64,000 bases of DNA from Tsukamurella sputi (GCF_007858445.1 NZ_VIGV01000001.1:744001-808000); one strand, 5' to 3'. Shown: positions 17,025-26,805, counted from the first letter of the stretch. Translations and numbers: made by a program. The notes: generated by a model from the letters alone, not told the origin.

Positions 17025-17042
17025 CCTGAATGTTAGTTCAGG
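17025..17042 (-). promoter_or_regulatory. SoxR box in the soxR promoter
   Basis: CCTGAA, six bases, TTCAGG: an 18-base palindrome close to the SoxR box consensus. It abuts the -10 hexamer TAGTCT (17019-17024), so it sits in the -10/-35 spacer where MerR-family activators bind. Autoregulation of soxR is the simplest reading. Confidence 0.75.
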
Positions 17043-17044
17043 GA

Positions 17045-17875
17045 TCAGCGCGCGGGCTTCGCCGACGACGGCGCGGCCGCGGGCTTGGCGGCGGGGGCAG
17101 CGGGCTTCGCCGACGCCGCCGGAGCGGGCGCACCTGGCTTGGCCGATGCGCTCGCGGCCGGCGCGGGAGCGGCCGCGGCCTCCGGCGGGTTCTTCAGGAT
17201 GGAGCTCTGCACGCGCAGCAGGTCGACGGCCAGCTGATCGTCGGCACCGACGAAGGGCGCCGGATCGCGCGACTCGCGGCCACCGCGGAGCGACATCGTC
17301 ACGCCGTTGACGACGCCGGTGTACTGCCGCGACTGCAGGTACTGAACCTGGTTGCCGCGCTTGCTCTTCTGCGTGAATTCGAGGCCCAGCCCGCCGGGGA
17401 TGCCGGTCGCGGCGATCTCACGGACGCTGACCTCGCTGACGACGCCGTCCTTGGTCGCCTTGAACGTGGCGCACTTCGGGAGGGCGGCACGCAGCGGCGC
17501 GACGTCGATCGCGAACTTCGAGACGACCATCGACCACATGACGCCGCGCGAGGAGCCGTTGGTCTGGGCCGTGTCGGTGCCCTTGGGGATCGGGAGGCCC
17601 GCGTAGAGCACCTTGCAGTCGGCCGGGTCGACCTTGGCCGCGTTCAACGACGCCCACGCGCCGTTCCAGCCCGCAGCGGCACCCGACAGCACGGCCCCGC
17701 CGAAGTCCATCGAGTCGGGCAGGTTGCCCGAACCGATCACGAGCTCTCCGGCCTTGTTCTTCGGCGGCTCCGCCGGCTTCGGGTCTGCCGACGCGGCGGG
17801 GGCGAGGACGCCCGCAGCGGTCGCCAGGGCAGCGGCGGTGGCGGCGATGGCAACGGACGCAGATGTGCGCTTCAT
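17045..17875 (-). CDS. Secreted protein with Ala/Pro/Lys-rich tail
   Basis: A 276-residue exported protein. An N-terminal signal peptide (basic MKRT, Ala-rich core, ASA cleavage region near residue 30) leads to a globular region of about 180 residues with two cysteines (DPADCKVL and LPKCATF) likely to form a disulfide. The last 50 or so residues are repetitive Ala/Pro/Ser/Lys ([23 protein letters not shown]), as in wall-spanning linkers. The globular part loosely resembles the two-Cys extracellular sensor domains of mycobacterial PknH-like proteins; function is unknown. ATG 17875 has a purine-rich leader. Confidence 0.65.
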   Translation of the reverse strand: MKRTSASVAIAATAAALATAAGVLAPAASADPKPAEPPKNKAGELVIGSGNLPDSMDFGGAVLSGAAAGWNGAWASLNAAKVDPADCKVLYAGLPIPKGTDTAQTNGSSRGVMWSMVVSKFAIDVAPLRAALPKCATFKATKDGVVSEVSVREIAATGIPGGLGLEFTQKSKRGNQVQYLQSRQYTGVVNGVTMSLRGGRESRDPAPFVGADDQLAVDLLRVQSSILKNPPEAAAAPAPAASASAKPGAPAPAASAKPAAPAAKPAAAPSSAKPAR

Positions 17876-17965
17876 CTTCTTCTCTCCCGGCGGGTGATGA
17901 ACGGGCCTGTTATGCCCAGCAAGGTAGCACGCGGTGAGGCGACCCTCATGTGCGAGGATGTGCGC

Positions 17966-19249
17966 GTGGAGCAGTTGGAGCTATGGCCCGCGCCCTTCGC
18001 CGCAGGTCCGGTGACGGGCACCGTCGCCCTCCCCGGCTCGAAGTCGATCACCAATCGCGCGTACGTCCTTGCCGCGCAGGCGAGATCGCGATCGACGCTG
18101 ACCAACGCCCTGCGCAGTCGCGACACCGACCTCATGGCGAGGGCACTCGGGGCGCTCGGCGCGCGGGTCGAGGTCGTTACCGACACCACGGTTGCGGTGA
18201 CCGGCGGCGAACTGCACGGCGGCGCAGTCGACTGCGGGCTCGCCGGCACCGTCATGCGCTTCCTCCCGCCGCTCGCGGCCGGCGCGCGCGGCACCGTCGC
18301 CTTCGACGGCGACCCGCAGGCCCGGACCCGGCCGCTGGGCACCGTCCTCGACGCGCTGCGCGGCCTCGGCGCCCGGATCGACGGCGACGGTCTGCCCTTC
18401 ACCGTCCACGGCGACGGTCCGATCCGCGGCGGCGCCGTCACCATCGACGCATCGGCCAGCTCGCAGTTCGTCTCCGGCCTGCTCCTCAGCGGCCCGAGCT
18501 TCGCCGAGGGCGTCACGGTGCACCACGACGGCAAGCCCGTCCCGTCGATGCCGCACATCGAGATGACCGTCGACATGCTGCGCGCCGCGGGCGCCGACGT
18601 GGACACCTCCGAGGCGAACACCTGGCGCGTCGCGCCGGGCGGGCTCCGCGCGCACGACTGGATCGTCGAGCCGGACCTGTCGAACGCCACCGTCTTCCTC
18701 GCCGCGGCCGCGGTCACCGGCGGTGCCGTCACCGTGCCGCACTGGAACCCGCAGTCCACCCAGCCCGGCGTGCAGTTCGCCGACATCCTGGCCGCGATGG
18801 GGGCCGCGGTGAGCATCGCCGACGGCGCGCTGACCGCCCGCGGCACCGGAGAGCTGCACGGTGTGGACTGGGATCTGCGCGACATCGGCGAGCTCACGCC
18901 CACCGTCGCCGCCCTGGCCGCTCTCGCGGACTCGCCCTCGCACCTGCGCGGGATCGCGCACCTGCGCGGCCACGAGACGGACCGCCTGGCGGCGCTGACC
19001 GCCGAGATCACCGCGCTCGGCGGGCGCTGCACCGAGACCGAGGACGGGCTCACCATCGAACCCGCGACGCTGCACGGGGGCGTCTGGCACAGCTACGCCG
19101 ATCACCGCATGGCGACCGCGGGCGCGATCCTCGGCCTCGTCACCGAGGGCGTGCAGGTGGAGGACATCGCCACCACCGCGAAGACCATGCCCGACTTCCC
19201 CGCGTTGTGGCACGCGCTGCTCGGCGGCGAAGAAGCGGGCCTTGGGTAA
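17966..19249 (+). CDS. aroA: 3-phosphoshikimate 1-carboxyvinyltransferase (EPSP synthase)
   Basis: A 427-residue EPSP synthase of the shikimate pathway, joining shikimate-3-phosphate and PEP. Family motifs include [16 protein letters not shown] near residue 25, the [13 protein letters not shown] loop, [10 protein letters not shown] and [13 protein letters not shown] near the end. GTG 17966 was chosen because GAGGAT (17954-17959) ends six bases before it; ATG 17949 would add a few residues. It overlaps the downstream rsgA start by eight bases, so the two are an operon, as Rv3227-Rv3228 are adjacent in M. tuberculosis. Confidence 0.95.
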   Translation: MEQLELWPAPFAAGPVTGTVALPGSKSITNRAYVLAAQARSRSTLTNALRSRDTDLMARALGALGARVEVVTDTTVAVTGGELHGGAVDCGLAGTVMRFLPPLAAGARGTVAFDGDPQARTRPLGTVLDALRGLGARIDGDGLPFTVHGDGPIRGGAVTIDASASSQFVSGLLLSGPSFAEGVTVHHDGKPVPSMPHIEMTVDMLRAAGADVDTSEANTWRVAPGGLRAHDWIVEPDLSNATVFLAAAAVTGGAVTVPHWNPQSTQPGVQFADILAAMGAAVSIADGALTARGTGELHGVDWDLRDIGELTPTVAALAALADSPSHLRGIAHLRGHETDRLAALTAEITALGGRCTETEDGLTIEPATLHGGVWHSYADHRMATAGAILGLVTEGVQVEDIATTAKTMPDFPALWHALLGGEEAGLG

Positions 19250-20234
19250 GCGCGAATACGACGAGACCGATGTCCGGGTGCGCCCGGGCAAGGGCAGCCG
19301 ACCGCGCACCAAGAACCGGCCCGACCACAGCGAGGCCGATTCCGCGATGGTGGTCTCCGTGGACCGCGGGCGCTGGGGCTGCGCCCTGGGCGGCGACCCC
19401 GACCGGATCATCACCGCCATGCGGGCCCGCGAACTGGGCCGCTCCCCCATCGTCGTGGGCGATTCCGTCGGCGTCGTCGGCGACCTGTCCGGCCGCAAGG
19501 ACACGCTCGCCCGGATCGTCCGCGTCGACGAGCGGAAGACGGTGCTGCGCCGCACCGCCGACGACACCGACCCGTTCGAGCGGATCGTCGTCGCGAACGC
19601 GCAGCAACTGCTCATCGTGACCGCGCTCGCCGATCCCCCGCCGCGCACGGGCTTCGTCGAGCGCACCCTCATCGCCGCCTACGCGGGCGGCCTGACGCCG
19701 GTGCTGTGCCTGACCAAGGGCGATCTCGCCGACGCGGAGGAGTTCACCGCCGCGTTCGCCGACCTCGACCTCACGGTGATCGCGGCCGGCCGCGGCGACC
19801 CGCTCGACGAGGCGCACGAGCTCCTCACCGGCCGCCTCACGGCGCTCATCGGGCACAGCGGCGTCGGCAAGTCGACGCTCGTCAACCGCCTCGTCCCCGA
19901 CGCCAACCGCGCCACCGGCGTCGTCTCCGGCGTGGGTAAGGGGCGGCACACGTCGACCCAGTCCGTGGCGCTGTGGCTGCCCGACGGCGGCTGGGTGGTC
20001 GACACCCCCGGCATCCGCAGCTTCGGGCTCGCGCACATCTCGACCGACGACGTGGTCGCGGCCTTCCCCGACCTCGGCGAGGCCGTGGAGGACTGCCCCC
20101 GCGGCTGCACGCATCTGGGGCCGCCCGCCGACCCCGAGTGCGCCCTCGACCGCCTGGAGGGGACGGCACACCGTCGGGCGATGGCGGTCCGGGGCCTGCT
20201 GGCGGACCTGTCGTCCACCCCCGACTGGGCATGA
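19242..20234 (+). CDS. rsgA: Ribosome small-subunit-dependent GTPase RsgA
   Basis: A 330-residue circularly permuted GTPase (YjeQ/RsgA) that acts in 30S maturation. The permuted order is visible: G4-like LTKGD comes before the P-loop GHSGVGKST, then [11 protein letters not shown]-terminal zinc knuckle, [17 protein letters not shown], closes the protein. The N-terminal OB-like region is preceded by a basic tail ([25 protein letters not shown]). It starts at TTG 19242 inside the aroA stop region, an eight-base overlap consistent with coupled translation. Confidence 0.93.
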   Translation: MGKREYDETDVRVRPGKGSRPRTKNRPDHSEADSAMVVSVDRGRWGCALGGDPDRIITAMRARELGRSPIVVGDSVGVVGDLSGRKDTLARIVRVDERKTVLRRTADDTDPFERIVVANAQQLLIVTALADPPPRTGFVERTLIAAYAGGLTPVLCLTKGDLADAEEFTAAFADLDLTVIAAGRGDPLDEAHELLTGRLTALIGHSGVGKSTLVNRLVPDANRATGVVSGVGKGRHTSTQSVALWLPDGGWVVDTPGIRSFGLAHISTDDVVAAFPDLGEAVEDCPRGCTHLGPPADPECALDRLEGTAHRRAMAVRGLLADLSSTPDWA

Positions 20235-20270
20235 ACGCGTCGGAGCCCCGCCTCCGATATTGTTAGTTAC

Positions 20271-21444
20271 GTGAACATCTTGATCACCGGCATCGCCGGC
20301 TACTCGCACCTGGTCCCGTTCGTCCTGCCGGCGGCGTCGGCCCTGCGCCGCCGGCCACCGGGTGACGATCGCCGTCCCCGAGGCCGGGGTGGACCTGGCC
20401 ACCGAGTACGGATTCGAGGCGCTGCCGCTGCGCGGCGTGCCCGAGCTGCGCGAGGTCGTGACCGATCCGGCGCTGCGCGCCGACGACTTCACGGTGACCG
20501 GCTACGTCCCGCCCGCGTCGCTGCCGCCGATCGACGGGGCATTGCCGACGTCGTCGGTGCTCGTCTCCGCGCGCGCCTTCATCGGGGTCATCGCGCACCG
20601 CGCGGCGACCGCGCTGCTCGACGCGCTCGGCGGCACCGTTCCCGACCTCGTCCTGCGCGACAACACCGAGTTCGGCGGCCACCTCGTCGCGGAGAAGCTC
20701 GGCTGCCGCGAGGCCGTCCTCGACGTGGCGCCGATGCTCGACGAGCAGGCCCCGGAGCTGGTCGCCGTCCTCAACGAGGTGCGCCGGGCGCACGACCTGC
20801 CCGAGGTGGCGGCGCTCCCCCGGCGGCCCCGGATCGCGCAGACGCCGCTCGACTTCTACCCGCCCGAGCGGCCCGTCGAGGGGGTGCACTGCTTCCGTCC
20901 GGGCCCACGGACGCACGCCCCGCTGGATGCCGCGATCGCGGATCTCCCCGCCGACGGGCCGCTGGTGCTGGCGAGCCTCGGCTCGGTGGCGCCGCGGATC
21001 GGCATCGGCGGCGTCCTCCTGGACCGCATCGTGCAGGCGCTGGGCTCGCTCGACGTGCGCGCAGTGGTCGCGGTCGGCGCACATCCGGTGCCGAACCCGC
21101 CGGCCAACGTGATCGTGACCGACTTCGTCGACCAGCAGACGGTGCTGTCGACCTGCGACGCCTTCGTCTCGCACGGCGGTTTCAACGGGGTCCGCGAGTC
21201 ACTGCAGGCCGGCGTCCCGACGGTGCTGCTCCCACTGTTCGGAGACCACCCCGGCAATTCCGCGCAGGTCGAGCGCCTCGGCGCCGGCATCGCCCTCGAT
21301 CCGGCCACGGCATCGGCCGAGGAGATCGCCGCGGCCACGGCGAAGGTCCTGAGCGACCCCGCGTACCGCCGGAACGCCCAGCGGTTCGCGCGGCGCACCC
21401 AGGCGCTCCCCGAGCTCTCGGCGTTCCCCGCCGTGCTCGGCTGA
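20271..21444 (+). pseudogene. UGT/GtfB-type glycosyltransferase with an N-terminal frameshift
   Basis: The start (GTG 20271, seven bases after TATTGT 20258-20263) encodes MNILITGIAGYSHLVPFVLP...ALRR in one frame. The rest (AGHRVTIAVPE onward) is in another frame from about 20350 to 21444. A two-base loss or one-base gain in the GC-repeat near 20346-20352 explains it; a two-base restoration gives the typical ALRRAGHRV. The C-terminal nucleotide-sugar site is intact (FVSHGGFNGVRESLQAGVPTVLLP). It was a family-1 glycosyltransferase of about 390 residues, acceptor unknown. Sequencing error, decay or slippage are all possible. Confidence 0.8.
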
Positions 21445-21451
21445 GCCCCGG

Positions 21452-21474
21452 GCGGGCCGGTCGCACCGGCCCGC
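21452..21474. terminator. Bidirectional hairpin between the glycosyltransferase and msrA
   Basis: A 10-bp perfect stem (GCGGGCCGGT with ACCGGCCCGC) and a three-base loop, lying between two convergent stop codons only 38 bases apart. Confidence 0.8.
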
Positions 21475-21482
21475 GGGCCCCG

Positions 21483-22022
21483 CTACTGGGCGGTACTGCG
21501 CTTCGGGAGCTTCCAGCCCGGACGCGGGAAGTGGCAGGTGTAGCCGTCCGGGTACTTCTCCAGGTAGTCCTGGTGCTCCGGCTCGGCCTGCCAGAACGGG
21601 CCCGCCGCCTCGATCGTGGTGACGGCCTTGCCCGGCCACAGCCCCGACGCGTCGACATCGGCGATCGTGTCGCGGGCGACCCGCTCCTGCTCCGCGCTCA
21701 GCGGGAAGATCGCCGAACGGTAGCTCGAGCCGACGTCGTTGCCCTGGCGATCGACGGTGGACGGGTCGTGGATCTGGAAGAAGAACTCCAGGACGTCGCG
21801 GTAGCTGGTCTTCTCCGGATCGAAGACGATCTCGACGGCCTCCGCGTGCCCGGGGTGATTGCGGTAGGTGGCGTTCGCGTTCACGCCGCCCGTGTAGCCC
21901 ACGCGTGTGGACTCGATGCCGGGCTGCTTGCGGATCAGGTCCTGCATCCCCCAGAAACATCCGCCCGCCAGGACCGCGGTCTCGCGGCCGGGAACGGTGG
22001 TGATGGTGCCGGTGTCAGTCAT
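21483..22022 (-). CDS. msrA: Peptide methionine (S)-S-oxide reductase MsrA
   Basis: A 179-residue MsrA that repairs oxidised methionine. The catalytic Cys22 lies in GGCFWG, and downstream family segments include [17 protein letters not shown] and FFQIHDPST. The start is ATG 22022, with GGAAGGAT just upstream, rather than the longer frame to 22166. A SigH-type promoter at 22069-22094 would give a leader of about 40 bases and place this gene in the SigH regulon, as msrA is in the SigR regulon of Streptomyces. It follows the acetyltransferase gene on the same strand. Confidence 0.95.
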   Translation of the reverse strand: MTDTGTITTVPGRETAVLAGGCFWGMQDLIRKQPGIESTRVGYTGGVNANATYRNHPGHAEAVEIVFDPEKTSYRDVLEFFFQIHDPSTVDRQGNDVGSSYRSAIFPLSAEQERVARDTIADVDASGLWPGKAVTTIEAAGPFWQAEPEHQDYLEKYPDGYTCHFPRPGWKLPKRSTAQ

Positions 22023-22068
22023 ACGCAGATCCTTCCGCCGGGAGACACGTGCTCCCGCTGCTCGTTTC

Positions 22069-22094
22069 AACACGTCGAGGAGCGTCACGATTCC
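22069..22094 (-). promoter_or_regulatory. Predicted SigH-type promoter of msrA
   Basis: Minus-strand GGAATC (complement of 22089-22094), 17 bases, then GTT (complement of 22069-22071): the same GGAAY, 18 bases, GTT spacing as the sigH promoter. It overlaps the 3' end of the acetyltransferase gene. Confidence 0.7.
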
Positions 22095-22555
22095 GACGGT
22101 ACTCCCAGTGGCTTCGTGAGGTAGGTGCTGTTCGGGTCGTCGACGTAGCTCCCGAACGGCGGGCACGGCACGAAGCCGTACGCGAGATACAGGGCCCGGG
22201 CCGGGGCGAAGAAGTCCTGGCTACCGGTCTCCAGCGAGATCCGCCGCACTCCGCGGGAGCGGGCGTCGTCGAGCGCGAATCCGAGAAGCCTGCGGCCGAT
22301 CCCCCGGCCGCGCACGTGCGGCGCGGCGCGCATCGACTTCAGCTCCTCGTGCCCGGGTTCCAGTTCCGCCAGCGCGACGGTGCCGATCAACTCCCCGTCG
22401 TCGTGCAACGTCCACAGACGCACGTGCGGCGCGCGCAGCTCGTCGAGGCCCAGCGCGTGCTGGCTCTCGGGCGGCGCGGTGGGCGCCATGTCCGCGTGAT
22501 GCGCGGCGAGGAAGGCCGCGAGGGCGGGATCGTCGAAGTCGGCGCGCGCGATCAC
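22085..22555 (-). CDS. GNAT-family N-acetyltransferase
   Basis: A 156-residue GNAT protein. The acetyl-CoA pyrophosphate loop is in [14 protein letters not shown] (RGxGIG), followed by [30 protein letters not shown], a pattern shared with YsnE/PhnO-like acetyltransferases. The substrate is unknown. GTG 22555 overlaps the stop codon of the upstream ferredoxin-reductase gene by four bases (GTGA), so the two are translationally coupled. The msrA promoter lies across its 3' end. Confidence 0.85.
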   Translation of the reverse strand: MIARADFDDPALAAFLAAHHADMAPTAPPESQHALGLDELRAPHVRLWTLHDDGELIGTVALAELEPGHEELKSMRAAPHVRGRGIGRRLLGFALDDARSRGVRRISLETGSQDFFAPARALYLAYGFVPCPPFGSYVDDPNSTYLTKPLGVPSES

Positions 22556-23919
22556 TCCGCTGCGGCCTGTGCGGCGTCGATCATCGCGTCGACGCTGGTC
22601 AGCTTCACGCGGGGGCGGTCGGCCTCCTCGGCGAGGGCGGTCTCGTGCGCATCGATGGCCATCCAGCCGTCGTACTCCACCAGGTTCGGCGCCCGATCGA
22701 CGATGAGCTTCTCGACCTGTGCACCGTCGAAGTGGCTCCGCGCCAGCCTGCCCTCGGCGACGTCGGCGAGCAGGACCGAGACGGTGTCGCGCGCGCAGTC
22801 CCGGTTCGTCGGGATCACGCCCGACGGTCCGCGCTTGATCCAGCCCACGACGTAGTGGCCCGGCAGCGGCGCACCGTCGTATCCGACGATCCGGCTGTCG
22901 GCGTTGCGGAAGACGCCCCGCTCGGTGTCGAAGGGGATGCCCGGAATGGGGGTGCCGTGGTAGCCGACGGCATGGATGACCAGGCCCGCATCGTGCTCGG
23001 TCACGGTACCGCTGGGCTGCGCCTCGACCGCACCGTCCTCGCCCTCGACGAGCTCGTTGGTCGCGACCGAGACGGTGCGCACGCGGTCGTCGCCGCCGAT
23101 GCCGACCACGGACCGCAGGAACTTGAGCACGATCCGGCGGTCCGCGCCGGTGGGCTCCTGCGCGGCCAGCTTGCGCAGCTGCTTGAGGTTGTTGCGCTGG
23201 ACCGGCGGGCGCGCCTTGTCGCGCTCCTTGTCCTCGGCGGGGACGTCGGCCGGGTCCACGATCACGTCGACGCCGGGCAGCTTGCCGAGCTCGGCGACCT
23301 CGGCGGGGGTGAAGGCCGCGTGCTCGGCGCCGCGCCGGCCCAGCACGACGACCTCACGCACCGACGAGCGGTGCAGCGCCTCGAGGGCGTGATCGGCCAT
23401 GTCGGTGCCGGACAGCCTGTCGGTATCGGTGACCAGGATGCGGGCCGCGTCCAACGCGACGTTGCCGTTACCGATGACGACGGCGCGCTCGACGCTCAGA
23501 TCGACATCGAGGTCGCAGCGGTCGGGGTGGCCGTTGTACCAGCCCACGAAGTCGCTCGACGGGTGATTGCCGGGGAGCCAGGCACCGTCGACCTCGAGGC
23601 GGCGGCCGCCGGACGCCCCGATCGCATAGATCACCGCGTCGTACCACTGCGCCAGCTCGGAGGCCTGGATGTCGGTGGCGATCTCGACGTTGCCGAAGTA
23701 GCGGAAGTTCTCGTGCTGCGCCGTGCGGTCGAAGATCTTGGTGACCGACTTGATCGCGGGGTGATCGGGCGCGACGCCGTACCGGACCAGCCCGAAGGGC
23801 GTGGGCAGGCGGTCGAAGACGTCCACCTGGACGTCGAGGTCCTCCTGCTCCAGCAGGTTCCCGGCGGCGAAGAACCCCGACGGCCCGGAACCCACGATCG
23901 CGACACGCAAGGGCTTCAT
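22552..23919 (-). CDS. FprA-like NADPH:ferredoxin/adrenodoxin-type reductase
   Basis: A 455-residue flavoprotein of the adrenodoxin reductase family (FprA). FAD binds the N-terminal VGSGPSGFFAA; the NADPH domain carries VVIGNGNVALDAARIL; the C-terminal GWIKRGPSGVIPTNRDCA is the family FAD-closing segment. It passes electrons from NADPH to a ferredoxin. Its position directly downstream of three fatty-acid desaturases suggests it feeds that or a nearby redox chain, which is inference. ATG 23919 has GGGAG upstream. About 60 bases separate it from the desaturase stop. Confidence 0.92.
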   Translation of the reverse strand: MKPLRVAIVGSGPSGFFAAGNLLEQEDLDVQVDVFDRLPTPFGLVRYGVAPDHPAIKSVTKIFDRTAQHENFRYFGNVEIATDIQASELAQWYDAVIYAIGASGGRRLEVDGAWLPGNHPSSDFVGWYNGHPDRCDLDVDLSVERAVVIGNGNVALDAARILVTDTDRLSGTDMADHALEALHRSSVREVVVLGRRGAEHAAFTPAEVAELGKLPGVDVIVDPADVPAEDKERDKARPPVQRNNLKQLRKLAAQEPTGADRRIVLKFLRSVVGIGGDDRVRTVSVATNELVEGEDGAVEAQPSGTVTEHDAGLVIHAVGYHGTPIPGIPFDTERGVFRNADSRIVGYDGAPLPGHYVVGWIKRGPSGVIPTNRDCARDTVSVLLADVAEGRLARSHFDGAQVEKLIVDRAPNLVEYDGWMAIDAHETALAEEADRPRVKLTSVDAMIDAAQAAAE

Positions 23920-23980
23920 CTTTCAACACTCCCGAAACGAACGGCCCGGCAGTCTTCTTAGGCTGCCCAAAGTACGTAGT

Positions 23981-25399
23981 CTACGCCACACCGGAGCGCC
24001 GACGGCGAGCGCGACGCGCACGCTTGGCCTCGGAACGGGCGCGCTTCTCCTCGACTTTGTGGCGCGCGGCCTCGGCGATCGCCGACCGCAGACCCACGCG
24101 CTCGACCTCCTCCTGCGCGGCGTGCGCCGCCTCACGGGCGTGGGCGAGTCGCTCGTGCGCGTTCTCCTGCGCATGCGCGAACCGGTCGTGCGCGGCCTCC
24201 TGCGCATGCGCCAGGCGGTCCTGTGCGGCCTCCTGCGCGTGCTGCAGGCGCTCGCGGACGGCGGCGAAACGCAGTTCCGAGGCGGTCTCGGGGGCGTCGT
24301 CCGAGGTGGCGCGGAGCCAGCGATCCGGCAGCGAGAGCTTGGCGATGGTGCGCTGGCTGAGGTAGTACTGCCGCAGCAGCGGACCCTCCGTGTAGGGGAG
24401 GTCGTACTTCTCGCAGATCGCGCGCACCCGGGTCGCGATCTCGGCCAGCCGGTTCGACGGCAGGTCCGGGAACATGTGGTGCTCGATCTGGTAGCTCAGG
24501 TTGCCGGTCATGAAATCCATGACGGGGCCGCCGGAGATGTTCGCGCTGCCGAGCATCTGCCGCAGGTACCACTCGCCGGGCGTCTCGTCGACGATCGACT
24601 CGGTGGTGAACTTCTCCGCACCGTCGGGGAAGTGCCCGCAGAAGATGACCACGTAGGTCCAGATGTTCCGGACCACGTTGGCCGTCAGGTTCGCGGTCAG
24701 CGTGCGCCCGAAGGAGCCACCCACGACCTTGCTGATCGCCGGGTAGAGCAGGAAGTCCTTGCCCAGCTGACGGGTGGCCTTGACGCCCAGCTCACGCAGC
24801 TGCTTGCGGGTCTGCGGCCAGGGCTTGTTGCCGGCGATCGCCTCCGCGAGCTCGATGTCGTGCAGGGCGATGCCCCACTCGAAGGTGAGCCCCAGGAAGA
24901 GGTTGTTGAGGAACTGCGCTGAGCGCTTGGCCTCCCACTGCTCGTCGCGGGTCACGCGGAGCACGCCGTAGCCCACGTCCAGGTCCATGCCCACGACGTT
25001 GGTGTACTTGTGGTGCAGGAAGTTGTGCGAGTGCTTCCAGTGGGCGCCCGGACAGGCCATGTCCCACTCCCACGTGGTGGAGTGGATCTCGGGATCGTTC
25101 ATCCAATCCCACTGCCCGTGCATCACGTTGTGCCCGAGCTCCATGTTCTCGATGATCTTGGCGACCCCGAGCATGCCCGCGCCGGCCGCCCAGAACCAGC
25201 GGTTCTTGGAGCCGAGGATCGTGAGCCGGCCCGCAGCCTCCAAGGCGCGCTGCGCCCGGATCACGCCCCGGATGTACCGGGCGTCCCGATCACCGCGCGA
25301 CGACTCGATGTCGGCGCGGATCGCGTCCAGTTCGGCAGCGAGCCGCTCGACGTCGGCGTCGTCGAGATGGGCGTATTCGCCGACATCAGTGATAGCCAC
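23981..25399 (-). CDS. Membrane fatty-acid desaturase (DesA3-like) with a repeat tail
   Basis: A 472-residue acyl-CoA/fatty-acid desaturase. Three histidine boxes for the di-iron site are present: ELGHNVMHG, HSHNFLHHKYTN and QIEHHMFPDLPSNR. The N-terminus MAITD.GEYAHL is shared with its two paralogues. Unlike them it has an extra C-terminal region of about 70 residues: four tandem 11-residue units (such as RLAHAQEAAHD), then a very basic end (KRARSEAKRARRARRRR). GTG 25399 follows TAGCCT (complement of 25406-25411) by six bases, so it has its own leaderless promoter only 33 bases after the upstream desaturase stop. Confidence 0.92.
   Translation of the reverse strand: MAITDVGEYAHLDDADVERLAAELDAIRADIESSRGDRDARYIRGVIRAQRALEAAGRLTILGSKNRWFWAAGAGMLGVAKIIENMELGHNVMHGQWDWMNDPEIHSTTWEWDMACPGAHWKHSHNFLHHKYTNVVGMDLDVGYGVLRVTRDEQWEAKRSAQFLNNLFLGLTFEWGIALHDIELAEAIAGNKPWPQTRKQLRELGVKATRQLGKDFLLYPAISKVVGGSFGRTLTANLTANVVRNIWTYVVIFCGHFPDGAEKFTTESIVDETPGEWYLRQMLGSANISGGPVMDFMTGNLSYQIEHHMFPDLPSNRLAEIATRVRAICEKYDLPYTEGPLLRQYYLSQRTIAKLSLPDRWLRATSDDAPETASELRFAAVRERLQHAQEAAQDRLAHAQEAAHDRFAHAQENAHERLAHAREAAHAAQEEVERVGLRSAIAEAARHKVEEKRARSEAKRARRARRRRSGVA
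24123..24254 (-). repeat. Four tandem 33-bp repeats in the desaturase 3' region
   Basis: Units at 24123-24155, 24156-24188, 24189-24221 and 24222-24254. Each encodes an 11-residue hendecad of the form R(L/F)xHAxExAxx. Alternating Ala and charged positions predict a right-handed coiled coil or amphipathic helix. Unit boundaries follow codon phase, so copy-number changes keep the frame. Confidence 0.9.
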
Positions 25400-25432
25400 G
25401 TCTTCAGGCTACGCGCAGTCCGGCGGGCCGCG

Positions 25433-26719
25433 TTACTTCGCGGCCGCCAGCTCCTCGACGTGCGAGCGCAGGCCGCGACGGTTGCCCTCTGCATCGATCT
25501 CGCCCTTGACCACGGTCGACGTGCCCGACTCGTCGTAGAAGCGCTTGTTCGAGTGCGTCTCGGGCGCATCGTCGACGGTGGCCTTGAGGAACCGGTCCGG
25601 CAGCGACAGCTTGATGATCGTGCGCCAGGACTCGGCGTACTGCCGCCACATGGGGCCGCTGTTGTAGGGCAGGTCGTACTTCTCGCAGATCTCGACGAGG
25701 CGCGAGTTGATGTAGTTGTACCGGTTGGACGGCAGGTCGGGGTACAGGTGGTGCTCGATCTGGCGGCCCAGGTGACCGGTGATGAAGTGCAGCGCGTTGC
25801 TGCCCTCGAAGTTCGCGGTGCCGAGCATCTGGCGCAGGTACCACTCGGGGAGGGTCTCGTTCTCGATGTCCTCGATGGTGAACTTCTCGGCGTCGTCCGG
25901 GAAGTGGCCGCAGAAGATGGTCATGTGGTCCCAGACGTCGCGGACCGTGTTCGCGACGAGGTTGGCCGAGGCCGCCTTCTTGTAGCCGCGGGCGCCGGTG
26001 AACGGCACGGCCATCGCGGGGAACAGGACGTAGTCCTTCGCGGTCTGCTTCGTGATCTTGGTCAGCACCACCTTGAGCCGGCTGCGGAACTCCTCCCAGT
26101 CGTAGTTCGCGTACTGCTCGCCGCCGTTGAGCGCCGCCTTCATGGCGTTCATCAGCTCGAGGTGCTGCACGGCCTTGCCGTACTGGAAGCCCATCATCAG
26201 GATGACGTTGTACACCGGGTTGAACAGCATGTACGGCTCCCACGGCTGATCGCGCGTGACGCGCAGGATGCCGTAGCCGATGTCGTCGTCCATGTCGGTG
26301 ACGTTGGTGTACTTGTGGTGCATGTAGTTGTGGGTGTGGCGCCAGAACTTGCCGTCCGAGGCGCTGTCCCACTCCCAGCTGGTCGAGTGGATCTCCGGAT
26401 CGTTCATCCAGTCCCACTGGCCGTGCATGATGTTGTGGCCGAGCTCGTTGTTCTCGATCACCTTCGCGTAGCTCAGGCAGGCGGCGGACGCGGCCCACGC
26501 GGCCTTGCCCTTCCAGCCCTTCATGCCGGCGCCCAGCCCGAAGACGCGGCCGGCGGTCTCGGCGATGCGCTGGCTCTTGATCACGCGGCGGATGTACTTG
26601 GCGTCCTCCTCGCCGCGGCTCTCCTCGATCTCTCGGCGCAGCGCGTCCAACTCAGCACCGAGCGCCTCGATGTCGGCGTCGGTCAGGTGCGCGTACTCCG
26701 CGACGTCAGTGATAGCCAC
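25433..26719 (-). CDS. Membrane fatty-acid desaturase (DesA3-like)
   Basis: A 428-residue desaturase with boxes ELGHNIMHG, HTHNYMHHKYTN and QIEHHLYPDLPSNR. Compared with its two neighbours it differs in the third-box context (GHLGRQIEHHLYP rather than NLSYQIEHH) and carries a longer mid-region (NAMKAALNGGEQYANYDWEEF), suggesting a different chain length or position. Length matches M. tuberculosis DesA3 (stearoyl delta-9 desaturase). It starts at GTG 26719 with a leader of about 50 bases from a promoter at 26777-26805. The next desaturase follows 33 bases downstream. Confidence 0.93.
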   Translation of the reverse strand: MAITDVAEYAHLTDADIEALGAELDALRREIEESRGEEDAKYIRRVIKSQRIAETAGRVFGLGAGMKGWKGKAAWAASAACLSYAKVIENNELGHNIMHGQWDWMNDPEIHSTSWEWDSASDGKFWRHTHNYMHHKYTNVTDMDDDIGYGILRVTRDQPWEPYMLFNPVYNVILMMGFQYGKAVQHLELMNAMKAALNGGEQYANYDWEEFRSRLKVVLTKITKQTAKDYVLFPAMAVPFTGARGYKKAASANLVANTVRDVWDHMTIFCGHFPDDAEKFTIEDIENETLPEWYLRQMLGTANFEGSNALHFITGHLGRQIEHHLYPDLPSNRYNYINSRLVEICEKYDLPYNSGPMWRQYAESWRTIIKLSLPDRFLKATVDDAPETHSNKRFYDESGTSTVVKGEIDAEGNRRGLRSHVEELAAAK

Positions 26720-26776
26720 GAGGCGATCCCCAATCGGTATGACCGCATACTGCGGCCTTAAGAACAGAACGATTCC

Positions 26777-26805
26777 ACTGTAGCAGCGGGATGAAACAAA
26801 GTCAT
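26777..26805 (-). promoter_or_regulatory. Predicted promoter of the middle desaturase gene
   Basis: On the minus strand ATGACT (complement of 26800-26805), 17 bases, then TACAGT (complement of 26777-26782). A short inverted repeat, CTTG-3-CAAG (26810-26820), lies just upstream, and CCGCA-3-TGCGG (about 26743-26755) lies in the leader; either could be a regulator site. Confidence 0.5.

Noticed and set aside
20271-22124. A 617-codon plus-strand frame continuing from the glycosyltransferase start into the msrA region
   Set aside because: Only its first 27 codons resemble a protein; beyond the frameshift it is low-complexity and then runs antisense to msrA.
24123-24254. Direct repeats considered as a CRISPR array
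   Set aside because: Units are contiguous, without spacers, and encode an in-frame protein repeat.
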